Position numbers and translations under genes: made by a program. From Aquiflexum sp041749095 (lineage in GTDB: Bacteria > Bacteroidota > Bacteroidia > Cytophagales > Cyclobacteriaceae): a DNA stretch of 5,381 nt. The DNA is taken from positions 1 through 5,381 of the forward strand of contig NZ_JBGTCA010000296.1 in assembly GCF_041749095.1 (NCBI RefSeq), in the 5' to 3' direction. Within the stretch, counting starts at the first letter, position 1. Each line of letters starts with the position of its first letter. Shown here in pieces: positions 1 through 5,097 of this stretch. The notes beneath the pieces are model-generated. The model worked only from the letters and a program-made list of their open reading frames with translations. It was not told the DNA's origin and made no database searches.

Positions 1-1181
1 TGATTCTGCTGTGGTTTCTTCTTTTTTTCCGGAGCCTGTTCTTTCATCACGCCTTTGAACTCATATGGATGATCTTGGACAACAGGGATTTTTTTTCCGA
101 TGAGTTTTTCGATATCCTTTAAGTCCTTCAATTCTTCCGCATCACAAAATGACATGGCCACGCCTGAATTACCTGCCCTTCCTGTTCGACCGATTCGGTG
201 AACATAAGTTTCGGGAATGTTGGGAAGATCATAATTGAATACGTTGGACAATTCGTCAATATCAATTCCACGTGCAGCAATATCTGTCGCCACCAACACC
301 TGCAATTTGCCGCTTTTAAAATCCTTTAAAGCATTCTGTCTGGCATTTTGGCTTTTATTGCCATGGATGGCGGCGGCTTTCACGTTTTCACGGACAAGAA
401 ATTTGACGACCCTGTCTGCACCATGTTTGGTACGGGTAAACACCAATGCTGATCCTACTTTTTCGTCTTTCAAAAGGTGAAGCAATAATTTGGGTTTGTC
501 GGCTTTGTAGGTGAGAAATAGCTGTTGCTCGATTTTGTCAACTGTGGATGATGGAGGGGTAACTTCCACAAAGGCAGGTTTGGTCAATAAGGTATCCGCA
601 AGCTTCTGAATTTCAGGCGGCATGGTGGCCGAGAAAAACAAGGTCTGTCTTTTTTGGGGAAGCAGTGCGATGATTTTTTTCACATCATGTATAAAACCCA
701 TGTCCAACATCCTATCTGCCTCATCCAGGACAAATATTTCAAGATTCCTGAGGTCAACAAATCTTTGATTGATCAGATCCAATAATCTTCCCGGAGTGGC
801 TACCAATACATCAATACCTCTTTTGAGAGCATTGGTCTGATGAAGTTGGGACACTCCGCCAAAAATAACGGTATGTCTGATATCTGCAAATTTGCCATAC
901 GAGGCAAAGCTTTCGTCAATCTGAATGGCCAATTCCCTGGTTGGCGTCAAGATCAGGGATTTGATTCCGGGTCTTCTTTGTTTGTGCTGACTGAGCAATT
1001 GGATGATGGGGATGGCAAAGGCTGCTGTTTTTCCAGTGCCTGTCTGCGCGCATCCCAGCAAGTCCCTTCCTCCCAGTACGAGAGGGATTGCTTGTTGCTG
1101 AATGGGCGTGGGGGTAGTGTATCCTTCATTGGCGACCGCCTTGAGGATAGGGTCAATAATTCCTAAATTTTTGAATGCCAT
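1..1181 (-). CDS. rhlE: DEAD-box ATP-dependent RNA helicase, RhlE group (C-terminus cut by window edge)
   Basis: An RNA-dependent ATPase that unwinds short RNA duplexes, probably in ribosome assembly or RNA turnover in the cytoplasm. The reading frame is open from ATG at 1181 to the window edge (393 full codons). All helicase motifs occur in order in one frame: a Q-motif (GYTTPTPIQQQAIP) just before motif I AQTGTGKT (residues 45-52), Ia PTRELA, Ib TPGR, II DEAD (153-156), III SAT (184-186), IV ALVFTRTK, V ARGIDI (303-308) and VI HRIGRTGRAG (328-337). After the second RecA-like lobe a lysine/glutamine-rich tail begins (EKKKKPQQN) and runs off the window, as in RhlE proteins with basic C-terminal extensions. 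The start fits the family N-terminus (MAFKNLGI); there is no Shine-Dalgarno, normal for Bacteroidota. The gene appears monocistronic. The RhlE subgroup name rests on the GCAQTGTGKTAAF context and overall similarity; a general DEAD/DEAH helicase label would also be correct. Confidence 0.95.
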   Translation of the reverse strand, partial: MAFKNLGIIDPILKAVANEGYTTPTPIQQQAIPLVLGGRDLLGCAQTGTGKTAAFAIPIIQLLSQHKQRRPGIKSLILTPTRELAIQIDESFASYGKFADIRHTVIFGGVSQLHQTNALKRGIDVLVATPGRLLDLINQRFVDLRNLEIFVLDEADRMLDMGFIHDVKKIIALLPQKRQTLFFSATMPPEIQKLADTLLTKPAFVEVTPPSSTVDKIEQQLFLTYKADKPKLLLHLLKDEKVGSALVFTRTKHGADRVVKFLVRENVKAAAIHGNKSQNARQNALKDFKSGKLQVLVATDIAARGIDIDELSNVFNYDLPNIPETYVHRIGRTGRAGNSGVAMSFCDAEELKDLKDIEKLIGKKIPVVQDHPYEFKGVMKEQAPEKKKKPQQN

Positions 1182-1288
1182 GTTGGCTGAATGTAAATGG
1201 GCTGAGTGAGATGTTGTACGGTCTGACCCAGCGGGGAGATTGATTAAAAGCGGCCTACAACTTGCCGTGCTTTATTTATAAAGTGGGT

Positions 1289-1296
1289 CAAAGGTA
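1289..1296 (-). promoter_or_regulatory. Putative -7 box of the helicase promoter
   Basis: On the minus strand this reads TACCTTTG, a full match to the Bacteroidota -7 consensus TAnnTTTG, and it is identical to the box in front of purL at 5056-5063. It lies 107 bp upstream of the helicase ATG, which would give a leader of about 100 nt. No convincing -33 TTTG element is present at the expected 17-23 bp further upstream, where an A-rich run lies instead, so this is a motif-based call only. Confidence 0.45.
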
Positions 1297-1335
1297 GGTT
1301 TTTTTTGGCAGGAAAGCACCATTAACTTCACTTCC

Positions 1336-1359
1336 CGCAAAGCCGCTAAGACACAAAGA
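1336..1359. repeat. Three-copy octamer repeat, CGCAAAGA type
   Basis: Three consecutive octamers read CGCAAAGC (1336-1343), CGCTAAGA (1344-1351) and CACAAAGA (1352-1359), all close to CGCAAAGA, followed by an A run. Degenerate tandem CGCAAAGA-like tracts occur between genes in many environmental Bacteroidota genomes in my memory; I could not check copy number. The function is unknown. Confidence 0.5.
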
Positions 1360-1394
1360 AAAAAAATCTTTTTAGTTTTGATTATAAAAAGAGG

Positions 1395-1517
1395 ATGCTA
1401 GGTATTTTGCTAGAAGAGAACATTATTGATGAAAAGAAATTTCAAATAGTTTTACAGCAAATAAAGAACAATAATTCGAATTTAGGGTTCAACAGAGTTA
1501 TTGATGATACAGAATAA
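1395..1517 (+). CDS. Doubtful 40-residue hypothetical ORF
   Basis: ATG at 1395 opens a frame that ends with TAA at 1515-1517. The product would be a 40-residue, lysine/asparagine/isoleucine-rich, probably helical peptide starting MLGILLEENIIDEKK. The frame stays open upstream only to the stop at 1347-1349. GAGG lies directly against the ATG, too close for a functional ribosome binding site. I recognise no family. It could be a remnant of a lost gene or chance coding in AT-rich DNA; chance is the more likely reading. Confidence 0.15.
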   Translation: MLGILLEENIIDEKKFQIVLQQIKNNNSNLGFNRVIDDTE

Positions 1518-1526
1518 ATTTTGTTG

Positions 1527-2387
1527 TCAATCCACCTGAAGCATATAACCCCTGCCCCGGATATTTTTGAGATTGATACTTGAATCCAAAATCAGTTTTT
1601 TCCGGAGTTTGGATACAAACATATCCAGACTCCTGCCCACGAATACCCCTTCATCTTCCCATATTTCTTTGAGCAACCTGTCTCTTTCCAATATCTGGTT
1701 TTGATGGGAGGCAAAAAGTTTGAGCAGCTTGTTTTCTTTTTGTGAAAGCTCGATTTCCTCGCTTCCGATTTTTAAAAGATAGCTTTCGTATTTGAAATCA
1801 TATTTTCCGATAAATAGTGATGGTGATTGGTCAAGGTCTTGTTCCTTTTCTGGTTTTGAAGGATTCTTTTTGAACAAAAACAAAAAACCAAATGCCAGGA
1901 GTCCAATAAAGATTGGAATGGAAAAATTCGAAGCTTTCAATTGGTTTGGTTCAAACTGAATTTTGATCCTGTAGCAATCCAAAGGTTGGATGCGACCTTG
2001 GCAGGGAACAATGGTTTTGTCTTTGTGACCGGACATCTGATAGCCATATACAATCTGGTTTCCTACGCATTGCAATACATTGACCCGGTAATTTTCCTTA
2101 CCATCAATACCTTCCTTAAGTCCGGCATGGATCACTTTGACCAATGTATTTGGCTCAAATTGGAACGGGCTTTCAAATAGGATAATAAACTCACCCTCAC
2201 TGATTTTATTGATAGGCAAAACCCTTGAAGTGGTATCTCCCGAGGCAAGAAGGATTTTATGCCCAACATTCCTCAATCTGATTTCCCTGTTTTCCCCAAA
2301 GTCATTGGAATTCCATGGCCAAAGGATGGCCATCATCAATATCATGGAGAGGATTCCGAGACCAGCTGGTTGAAGCAGTTTTTTCAT
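1527..2387 (-). CDS. Membrane-anchored winged-helix transcriptional regulator (C-terminal OmpR-type DNA-binding domain)
   Basis: A 286-residue one-component regulator in the inner membrane. Residues about 9-24 form a hydrophobic segment behind MKK, giving an N-terminal anchor. Residues about 25-155 should be extracytoplasmic and hold three cysteines (107, 129, 138). A second membrane segment (about 156-172, IPIFIGLLAFGFLFLF) ends in KK, followed by a charged linker (174-188). Residues about 194-286 are a Trans_reg_C/OmpR-PhoB type winged helix: ELSQKENKLLKLFASH, a recognition-helix region (SLDMFVSKLRKKL, 253-265) and the family's terminal wing signature (IRGRGYML, 276-283). ToxR and CadC have the opposite order, with the DNA-binding domain at the N-terminus. 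No receiver domain is present, so activity is presumably controlled through the extracytoplasmic part; the signal is unknown. It is divergent from the propeller lipoprotein across 125 bp, which makes that gene a likely target. Start at 2387 gives the shortest sensible N-terminal anchor. Confidence 0.88.
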   Translation of the reverse strand: MKKLLQPAGLGILSMILMMAILWPWNSNDFGENREIRLRNVGHKILLASGDTTSRVLPINKISEGEFIILFESPFQFEPNTLVKVIHAGLKEGIDGKENYRVNVLQCVGNQIVYGYQMSGHKDKTIVPCQGRIQPLDCYRIKIQFEPNQLKASNFSIPIFIGLLAFGFLFLFKKNPSKPEKEQDLDQSPSLFIGKYDFKYESYLLKIGSEEIELSQKENKLLKLFASHQNQILERDRLLKEIWEDEGVFVGRSLDMFVSKLRKKLILDSSINLKNIRGRGYMLQVD

Positions 2388-2390
2388 TGA

Positions 2391-2413
2391 TCAAATTTAA
2401 GGTTTAAATGTGA
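2391..2413. promoter_or_regulatory. Candidate operator: imperfect inverted repeat over the regulator -7 box
   Basis: Left arm TCAAATTTAA (2391-2400) and right arm TTAAATGTGA (2404-2413) pair at nine of ten positions around a 3-bp centre (GGT). The left arm contains the regulator's putative -7 box, so a protein bound here would block its transcription. Autoregulation is the simplest reading, but the bound protein is not known. OmpR-type domains more often use direct repeats, so another repressor is possible. Confidence 0.45.
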
Positions 2414-2418
2414 CCCAA
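2392..2418 (-). promoter_or_regulatory. Putative promoter of the membrane regulator gene
   Basis: On the minus strand TAAATTTG (2399 to 2392) matches TAnnTTTG, with TTG (2418-2416) 16 bp upstream; the usual spacing is 17-23, so it is slightly short. The -7 box ends only 4 bp before the ATG at 2387, so a transcript from here would be leaderless or nearly so. The box lies inside the inverted repeat at 2391-2413. Confidence 0.4.
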
Positions 2419-2436
2419 AAAGTAATTATACCATGA

Positions 2437-2469
2437 TTTACATTCTTTTTACATTTCATTTACCATCTC
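2437..2469 (+). promoter_or_regulatory. Three 11-bp-spaced direct repeats, candidate OmpR-family binding site
   Basis: TTTAC starts at 2437, 2448 and 2459, exactly 11 bp apart. The units read TTTACATTCTT, TTTACATTTCA and TTTACCATCTC. Direct repeats of about 11 bp (TTTACA-like core plus 5 bp) are the classic site form for OmpR/PhoB winged helices such as PhoB and PhoP. The neighbouring regulator carries such a domain. The third unit overlaps where the -33 element of the propeller promoter would be, the position of a class II activator site. A weaker related sequence, TATACCAT, lies at 2427. Confidence 0.5.
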
Positions 2470-2484
2470 CGCTTTAGATAGACA

Positions 2485-2492
2485 TATGTTTG
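2485..2492 (+). promoter_or_regulatory. Putative -7 box of the propeller lipoprotein gene
   Basis: TATGTTTG matches TAnnTTTG. No true TTTG is found upstream; TTTA at 2459-2462, 22 bp away, is the nearest substitute, as expected for an activator-dependent promoter. The box contains the first in-frame ATG (2486), so transcription would begin after it and translation should start at ATG 2513, with a very short leader. Confidence 0.45.
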
Positions 2493-2512
2493 GGCATTCT
2501 AAACCAATAAAA

Positions 2513-3595
2513 ATGAAAAAACACCTAAGATTATTCGCCTGGTTATTGACCGTTGGTTATTGCACTTCCTGTAACCCACAAAATAAGACAGAGCTATCAA
2601 AAAACACTATCGAGTCCGAATCCAAATACTTTTATACTTCTGATGCACCAATCAGTATTGTGCGCAATATTGTGCAGGATAGAAATGGCAATGTCTGGAT
2701 AGCTTCGTGGGAGGGTGTTTTTCGATATGATGGAAGATTTTTTACCAACATTACCAATAAAGTAAGCTCGGCTCGCTTTTTCTCTATTTTAGAAGATAGC
2801 AAAGGAGACTTTTGGTTCGGTTCAATTGGTTCAGGTGTTTATTATTACAATGGGAAATCCTTTCAAAATTTCACAACAAAGGATGGACTTGTTAATAATG
2901 AGATTACTTGTATTTTTGAAGATAAAGCTGGCAATATTTGGTTCGGTGTTAATGGAGGAGCAAGCCGCTACGATGGAAAATCATTTCGAAATTATGTGAT
3001 GAACGGAGATTCTATAGTTGAAGATAGAACAGGGAAAACTTTTCCAGATTTTACACGCCCCCCTAATGAAGTTACTTCTATTATTGAAGACAAAACCGGC
3101 AAGTTTTGGTTTGGAACAAGAGACTTTACCTTCGTTTATGATGGAAAAACATTTACCGCTATTACCTATAATGGTAAACCTTTCAAGAATGTTCGTTCCT
3201 TAATCGAAGATACAAAAGGAAATATTTGGCTCGGTGGCAATGATGGCCTTTGGCGCTATGACGGCAGCACATTTACCAATTTCACTCAGAATTTTGTTGG
3301 TTATATAATCGAAGATAAAAAAGGCAATATTTGGACTAGTTCAGTAAGTGATAATGGTCAAGGTTGGGCACTTTCCCGTTATGATGAAAAGTCATTGTTT
3401 AGTGAAAAAATCACGGTAACCGAAACAAATTTACCATCAAAAATGATTTTTGGAATTTTTGAAGATGATAAAGGAAATATTTGGTTTGGCTCTAATGGCG
3501 TGTATCGTTATGATGGAAATACAGTCAATAGTTTTAAAGCGATGTCAAGTCAGGAATATTTCTCTAAACTGGTGGCTAAGAAAGATAATTGTTAG
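2513..3595 (+). CDS. Seven-bladed Reg_prop beta-propeller lipoprotein
   Basis: A 360-residue exported lipoprotein. MKKHLRLFAWLLTVGYCTSC is a signal peptide with a Bacteroidota-style lipobox (TSC); Cys20 would be lipidated. Seven blades of the two-component-regulator propeller type (Reg_prop) follow, each with I-x-x-D/E-D-x-x-G-N-I/F-W-F-G and then Y-D/N-G-x-x-F: about 50-81, 89-123, 130-161, 187-216, 227-257, 262-301 and 311-342. Seven is the number in one closed propeller. A stub resembling a blade start (SIVEDRTGKTF, about 167-177) lies between blades 3 and 4 without its Trp or YDG part. Reg_prop repeats usually form the sensor of hybrid two-component systems with a Y_Y_Y domain, membrane segment and kinase; all are absent here. 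The protein probably faces the periplasm or cell surface and may bind a ligand or partner. Its divergent neighbour is a membrane winged-helix regulator. The ATG at 2486 is rejected because it would put nine residues before MKKH and lies within a putative -7 box. Confidence 0.88.
   Translation: MKKHLRLFAWLLTVGYCTSCNPQNKTELSKNTIESESKYFYTSDAPISIVRNIVQDRNGNVWIASWEGVFRYDGRFFTNITNKVSSARFFSILEDSKGDFWFGSIGSGVYYYNGKSFQNFTTKDGLVNNEITCIFEDKAGNIWFGVNGGASRYDGKSFRNYVMNGDSIVEDRTGKTFPDFTRPPNEVTSIIEDKTGKFWFGTRDFTFVYDGKTFTAITYNGKPFKNVRSLIEDTKGNIWLGGNDGLWRYDGSTFTNFTQNFVGYIIEDKKGNIWTSSVSDNGQGWALSRYDEKSLFSEKITVTETNLPSKMIFGIFEDDKGNIWFGSNGVYRYDGNTVNSFKAMSSQEYFSKLVAKKDNC
2918..3484 (+). repeat. Four near-identical 24-nt blade repeats inside the propeller gene
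   Basis: The DNA coding the EDxxGNIWxG core is strongly conserved at 2918-2941, 3206-3229, 3311-3334 and 3461-3484, each starting GAAGAT and ending AATATTTGG. Identity includes many synonymous positions, which suggests blade duplication or gene conversion, and could allow blade number to change by recombination. Confidence 0.6.
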
Positions 3596-3676
3596 AGGAA
3601 AGGACTTTTGGGTTGGTGGAGTTGCAGCAGGTTTAAAGGTTTGATTTTCATTTTTAAAAATAATTTATAATTTTTT

Positions 3677-3703
3677 TTGTGTAAACAAAATTGTTTATTT
3701 TTG
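3677..3703 (+). promoter_or_regulatory. Putative promoter of the toxin-antitoxin operon
   Basis: TATTTTTG (3696-3703) matches TAnnTTTG, with TTG (3677-3679) 16 bp upstream, slightly short. The -7 box ends 4 bp before the antitoxin ATG at 3708, so the transcript would be almost leaderless, as proposed for the regulator gene. The region before it (3650-3680) is extremely AT-rich. Confidence 0.5.
3682..3697. promoter_or_regulatory. Palindromic operator candidate of the toxin-antitoxin operon
   Basis: TAAACAA (3682-3688) and TTGTTTA (3691-3697) form a perfect 7-bp inverted repeat around AA. It fills the spacer between the -33 and -7 elements and touches the -7 box, the usual place for an autorepressing antitoxin. 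The gene directly downstream encodes an XRE/HigA-type helix-turn-helix protein, a family that binds short palindromes as dimers. Binding itself is inferred. Confidence 0.6.
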
Positions 3704-3707
3704 TTTC

Positions 3708-4148
3708 ATGGACTCAAGAATTCAACATATCAAAGGCATCCATCCAGGTGTTTTTCTGGATAGGGAACTCAAAAAAAAGGGTTTGTCTAAAGGACCATTT
3801 GCATTGTCTATCGGTGAATATCCTCAGACTTTAAGCGCCATAATACATGGAAAAAGGAAAATGAATACTTCACTTGCCCTCCGAATTGAAGAATCTTTGG
3901 GTTTGGAAAAGGGAACACTTATGCTAATTCAGGTTTACCATGATATCAAGCAAGAAGAGGATAAGAAGAAATTAAAAATAAAACCAGACCTTAGCAAAAT
4001 CAGGGAGTCCTTATTTTGGGATACCGATATAAATAATATCGATTGGTTCAATCATAAACAATTTGTTATTGATAGGGTAATGGAAAGAGGAACTGATGAG
4101 GAAAAAGATATGATCAATAATTTTTATAAGCCTGGATATCCATCATAA
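3708..4148 (+). CDS. HigA-like XRE antitoxin paired with AbiEii-type toxin
   Basis: A 146-residue cytoplasmic DNA-binding antitoxin. Residues about 9-80 are an XRE/HigA-like helix-turn-helix domain: the HigA-type opening IHPGVFLDREL (11-21), a helix pair ending in YPQTLSAIIHGKRKMN (38-53) with the typical 'I..GKR.M' recognition part, then ALRIEESLGLEKGT. A charged linker (80-99) follows. Residues about 101-141 (SLFWDTDINNIDW, FVIDRVMERGTDEE, INNFY) match a small C-terminal domain common in Bacteroidota antitoxins next to AbiEii-type nucleotidyltransferases; from memory this is Pfam DUF6922. That domain would be the toxin-binding part by inference. The toxin reading frame starts 14 bp after this stop, so the two are co-transcribed. 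The palindrome at 3682-3697 over the promoter suggests autorepression. It differs from the classical AbiEi antitoxin, which has another fold arrangement. Confidence 0.85.
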   Translation: MDSRIQHIKGIHPGVFLDRELKKKGLSKGPFALSIGEYPQTLSAIIHGKRKMNTSLALRIEESLGLEKGTLMLIQVYHDIKQEEDKKKLKIKPDLSKIRESLFWDTDINNIDWFNHKQFVIDRVMERGTDEEKDMINNFYKPGYPS

Positions 4149-4162
4149 CCTGAACTAAACCA

Positions 4163-4831
4163 ATGAAAGCACTTTATTAGAAAACAGTTTCACCAAAACT
4201 CGCTGAAAGCCTTCTTTTTTTACTAAAGAACAAGATATTTGATGATTTTAGGTTGGTTGGAGGTACAGCGTTAAGTCTTCAATTAGGGCATCGGATGTCT
4301 TTGGACATAGATTTGTTTTCTGAAAAGGTTTATGGAAGCATTGACTTTGATTCGATCGAAAAATTTTTAAGGTCAAATTTTATCTATGTTTCTGATCCAA
4401 TTCAAATTCCTATTGGCTTTGGGCGGTCTTATATGGTTGGAGAATCCTCTGATTCAGCCATTAAACTTGACTTATATTATACCGACCCCTTTCTTGAAGA
4501 AGAAAAGACTCAGGATATTATCAGGTTTGCCAGTATGGAAGAAATTGGGGCAATGAAAATCGATGTGGTTCAAAGGGGAGGTAGAAAAAAAGATTTTTGG
4601 GATATTCATGAATTGCTCGATAGATTTACTTTGGGTCAGCTAATTAAACTTCACGCCAGGAAATATCCATATACCCATGATAAAAAAGTGATTTTGGAGA
4701 ATCTTTTAGACTTTTCGAAAGCAGATAATGAACCTGACCCAAAATGCTTAAAAGGAAAATATTGGGAGTTGATTAAACTTGATATTGTTGAAGCTGTCGA
4801 AAATCACATATTGGAATTTCCCAATGATTGA
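4163..4831 (+). pseudogene. AbiEii/AbiGii-family nucleotidyltransferase toxin, interrupted by amber codon 6
   Basis: The frame begins ATG AAA GCA CTT TAT at 4163, then hits TAG (4178-4180), and continues open to TGA at 4829-4831 (222 positions). Residues after the stop, KTVSPKLAESLL..FDDFRLVGGTALSLQLGH, match the usual AbiEii N-terminus, so the ancestral start was very probably 4163 (MKALY-x-KTVSPKL). The catalytic core is intact: GG (33-34), the D-x-D metal pair D48/D50 in SLDIDLF, KLDL with D103, and AMK (K132) plus RKKDFWD (141-147). These toxins transfer nucleotides, in related MenT proteins to tRNA acceptor ends, and block translation. No ATG lies between the TAG and the core; the only likely in-frame start is TTG at 4253, which would begin at the core motif and lose about 30 residues of the N-terminal helix. 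It is therefore probably inactive, unless readthrough, reinitiation or a sequencing error explains the TAG. It follows its antitoxin by 14 bp. Confidence 0.85.
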
Positions 4832-4886
4832 AATTTTTATCAGTGATTAGAATAAAGCAATTTTTCTTCCCCCTTCCTCCCTAAAA

Positions 4887-4954
4887 AGATTGCCACGTCG
4901 CACTAAGAGCTGTATAAAACATCAAAGTCTCTCAAGTGCTCCTCGCAATGACGG
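4887..4954. repeat. Dispersed intergenic repeat, CGTCATTGCGAGGAG family, with hairpin insert
   Basis: Read on the minus strand, the element starts CGTCATTGCGAGGAGC (4953-4938) and ends GCGACGTGGCAATCTT (4901-4886). These are the two ends of a small palindromic repeat seen in many bacterial genomes. The short centre usually found is replaced by about 36 bp that can itself fold: GCACT (4900-4904) pairs with AGTGC (4935-4939) and GAG (4907-4909) with CTC (4931-4933). The ATTGC and GCAAT ends (4889-4893, 4945-4949) are inverted. It probably behaves as a non-autonomous repeat. Family assignment is from memory. Confidence 0.6.
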
Positions 4955-4964
4955 CAACTTAGAC

Positions 4965-5022
4965 CTTCATCCCTCATTCTTCATCGTCAACTTCCAACTT
5001 CCTACTTCAAGCATCCAACTTC
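4965..5022. repeat. Degenerate heptanucleotide tandem repeat
   Basis: Three heptamers CTTCATC (4965), CCTCATT (4972) and CTTCATC (4979) are followed after GT by five more: CAACTTC (4988), CAACTTC (4995), CTACTTC (5002), AAGCATC (5009) and CAACTTC (5016). The tract is pyrimidine-rich on the plus strand and ends 34 bp before the purL -7 box. Such tracts are prone to copy-number change by slippage. No function is evident. Confidence 0.65.
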
Positions 5023-5055
5023 AAAACAAACCTTTAAACTTTTGCCCCAAATGTT

Positions 5056-5063
5056 TACCTTTG
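5056..5063 (+). promoter_or_regulatory. Putative -7 box of the purL promoter
   Basis: TACCTTTG matches TAnnTTTG. TTTA at 5033-5036, 19 bp upstream, could stand in for the -33 TTTG. The leader would be about 28 nt to the ATG at 5098. I see no palindrome that would mark a purine repressor site. Confidence 0.5.
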
Positions 5064-5097
5064 CTGCTTCTTCAAAAAAGGCTTCAAAAAACCGCAC

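Larger units (their letters stand above)
1182..1526. other. Intergenic stretch between helicase and regulator genes
   Basis: These 345 bp lie between the start of the minus-strand helicase gene and the 3' end of the minus-strand regulator gene. They contain the helicase leader and -7 box, an octamer repeat at 1336-1359, and a 40-residue ORF at 1395-1517 that I cannot assign. No tRNA, no clear rho-independent terminator hairpin and no recognisable protein family is visible. The 1360-1520 part is AT-rich. Confidence 0.6.

Noticed and set aside
235..480. Plus-strand ORF of 81 codons
   Set aside because: It is antisense to helicase motifs IV-V and shows no family features.
840..1166. Plus-strand ORF of 108 codons, and minus-strand ORF 953-1156
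   Set aside because: Both overlie the motif I region of the helicase, whose frame carries every DEAD-box motif; these are shadow frames.
1941..2373. Two overlapping plus-strand ORFs (1941-2180, 2137-2373)
   Set aside because: Antisense to the extracytoplasmic part of the regulator, which has clear membrane segments and a winged helix.
2486..2512. Upstream ATG (2486) as start of the propeller lipoprotein
   Set aside because: It puts nine polar residues before the MKKH signal peptide and lies inside a TATGTTTG -7 box; ATG 2513 gives a normal lipoprotein signal.
2513..3595. Hybrid two-component sensor kinase
   Set aside because: Only Reg_prop blades are present; there is no Y_Y_Y, histidine kinase, receiver or AraC domain, and the gene ends after blade seven.
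3591..3644. Integron attC-like site, prompted by GTTAGAG at 3591
   Set aside because: The seventh base does not fit GTTRRRY and no paired inverse core site is found at a suitable distance.
3645..3680. Rho-independent terminator after the propeller gene
   Set aside because: The only symmetry is an A/T palindrome (ATTTTTAAAAAT) without a GC stem; it may be plain AT-rich promoter DNA.
4253..4831. AbiEii toxin starting at TTG 4253
   Set aside because: Homology extends upstream through KTVSPKL to the antitoxin-proximal ATG; starting at 4253 would remove the N-terminal helix and begin at the nucleotidyltransferase motif.
4965..5022. CRISPR array
   Set aside because: The units are 7 nt, contiguous and without spacers.
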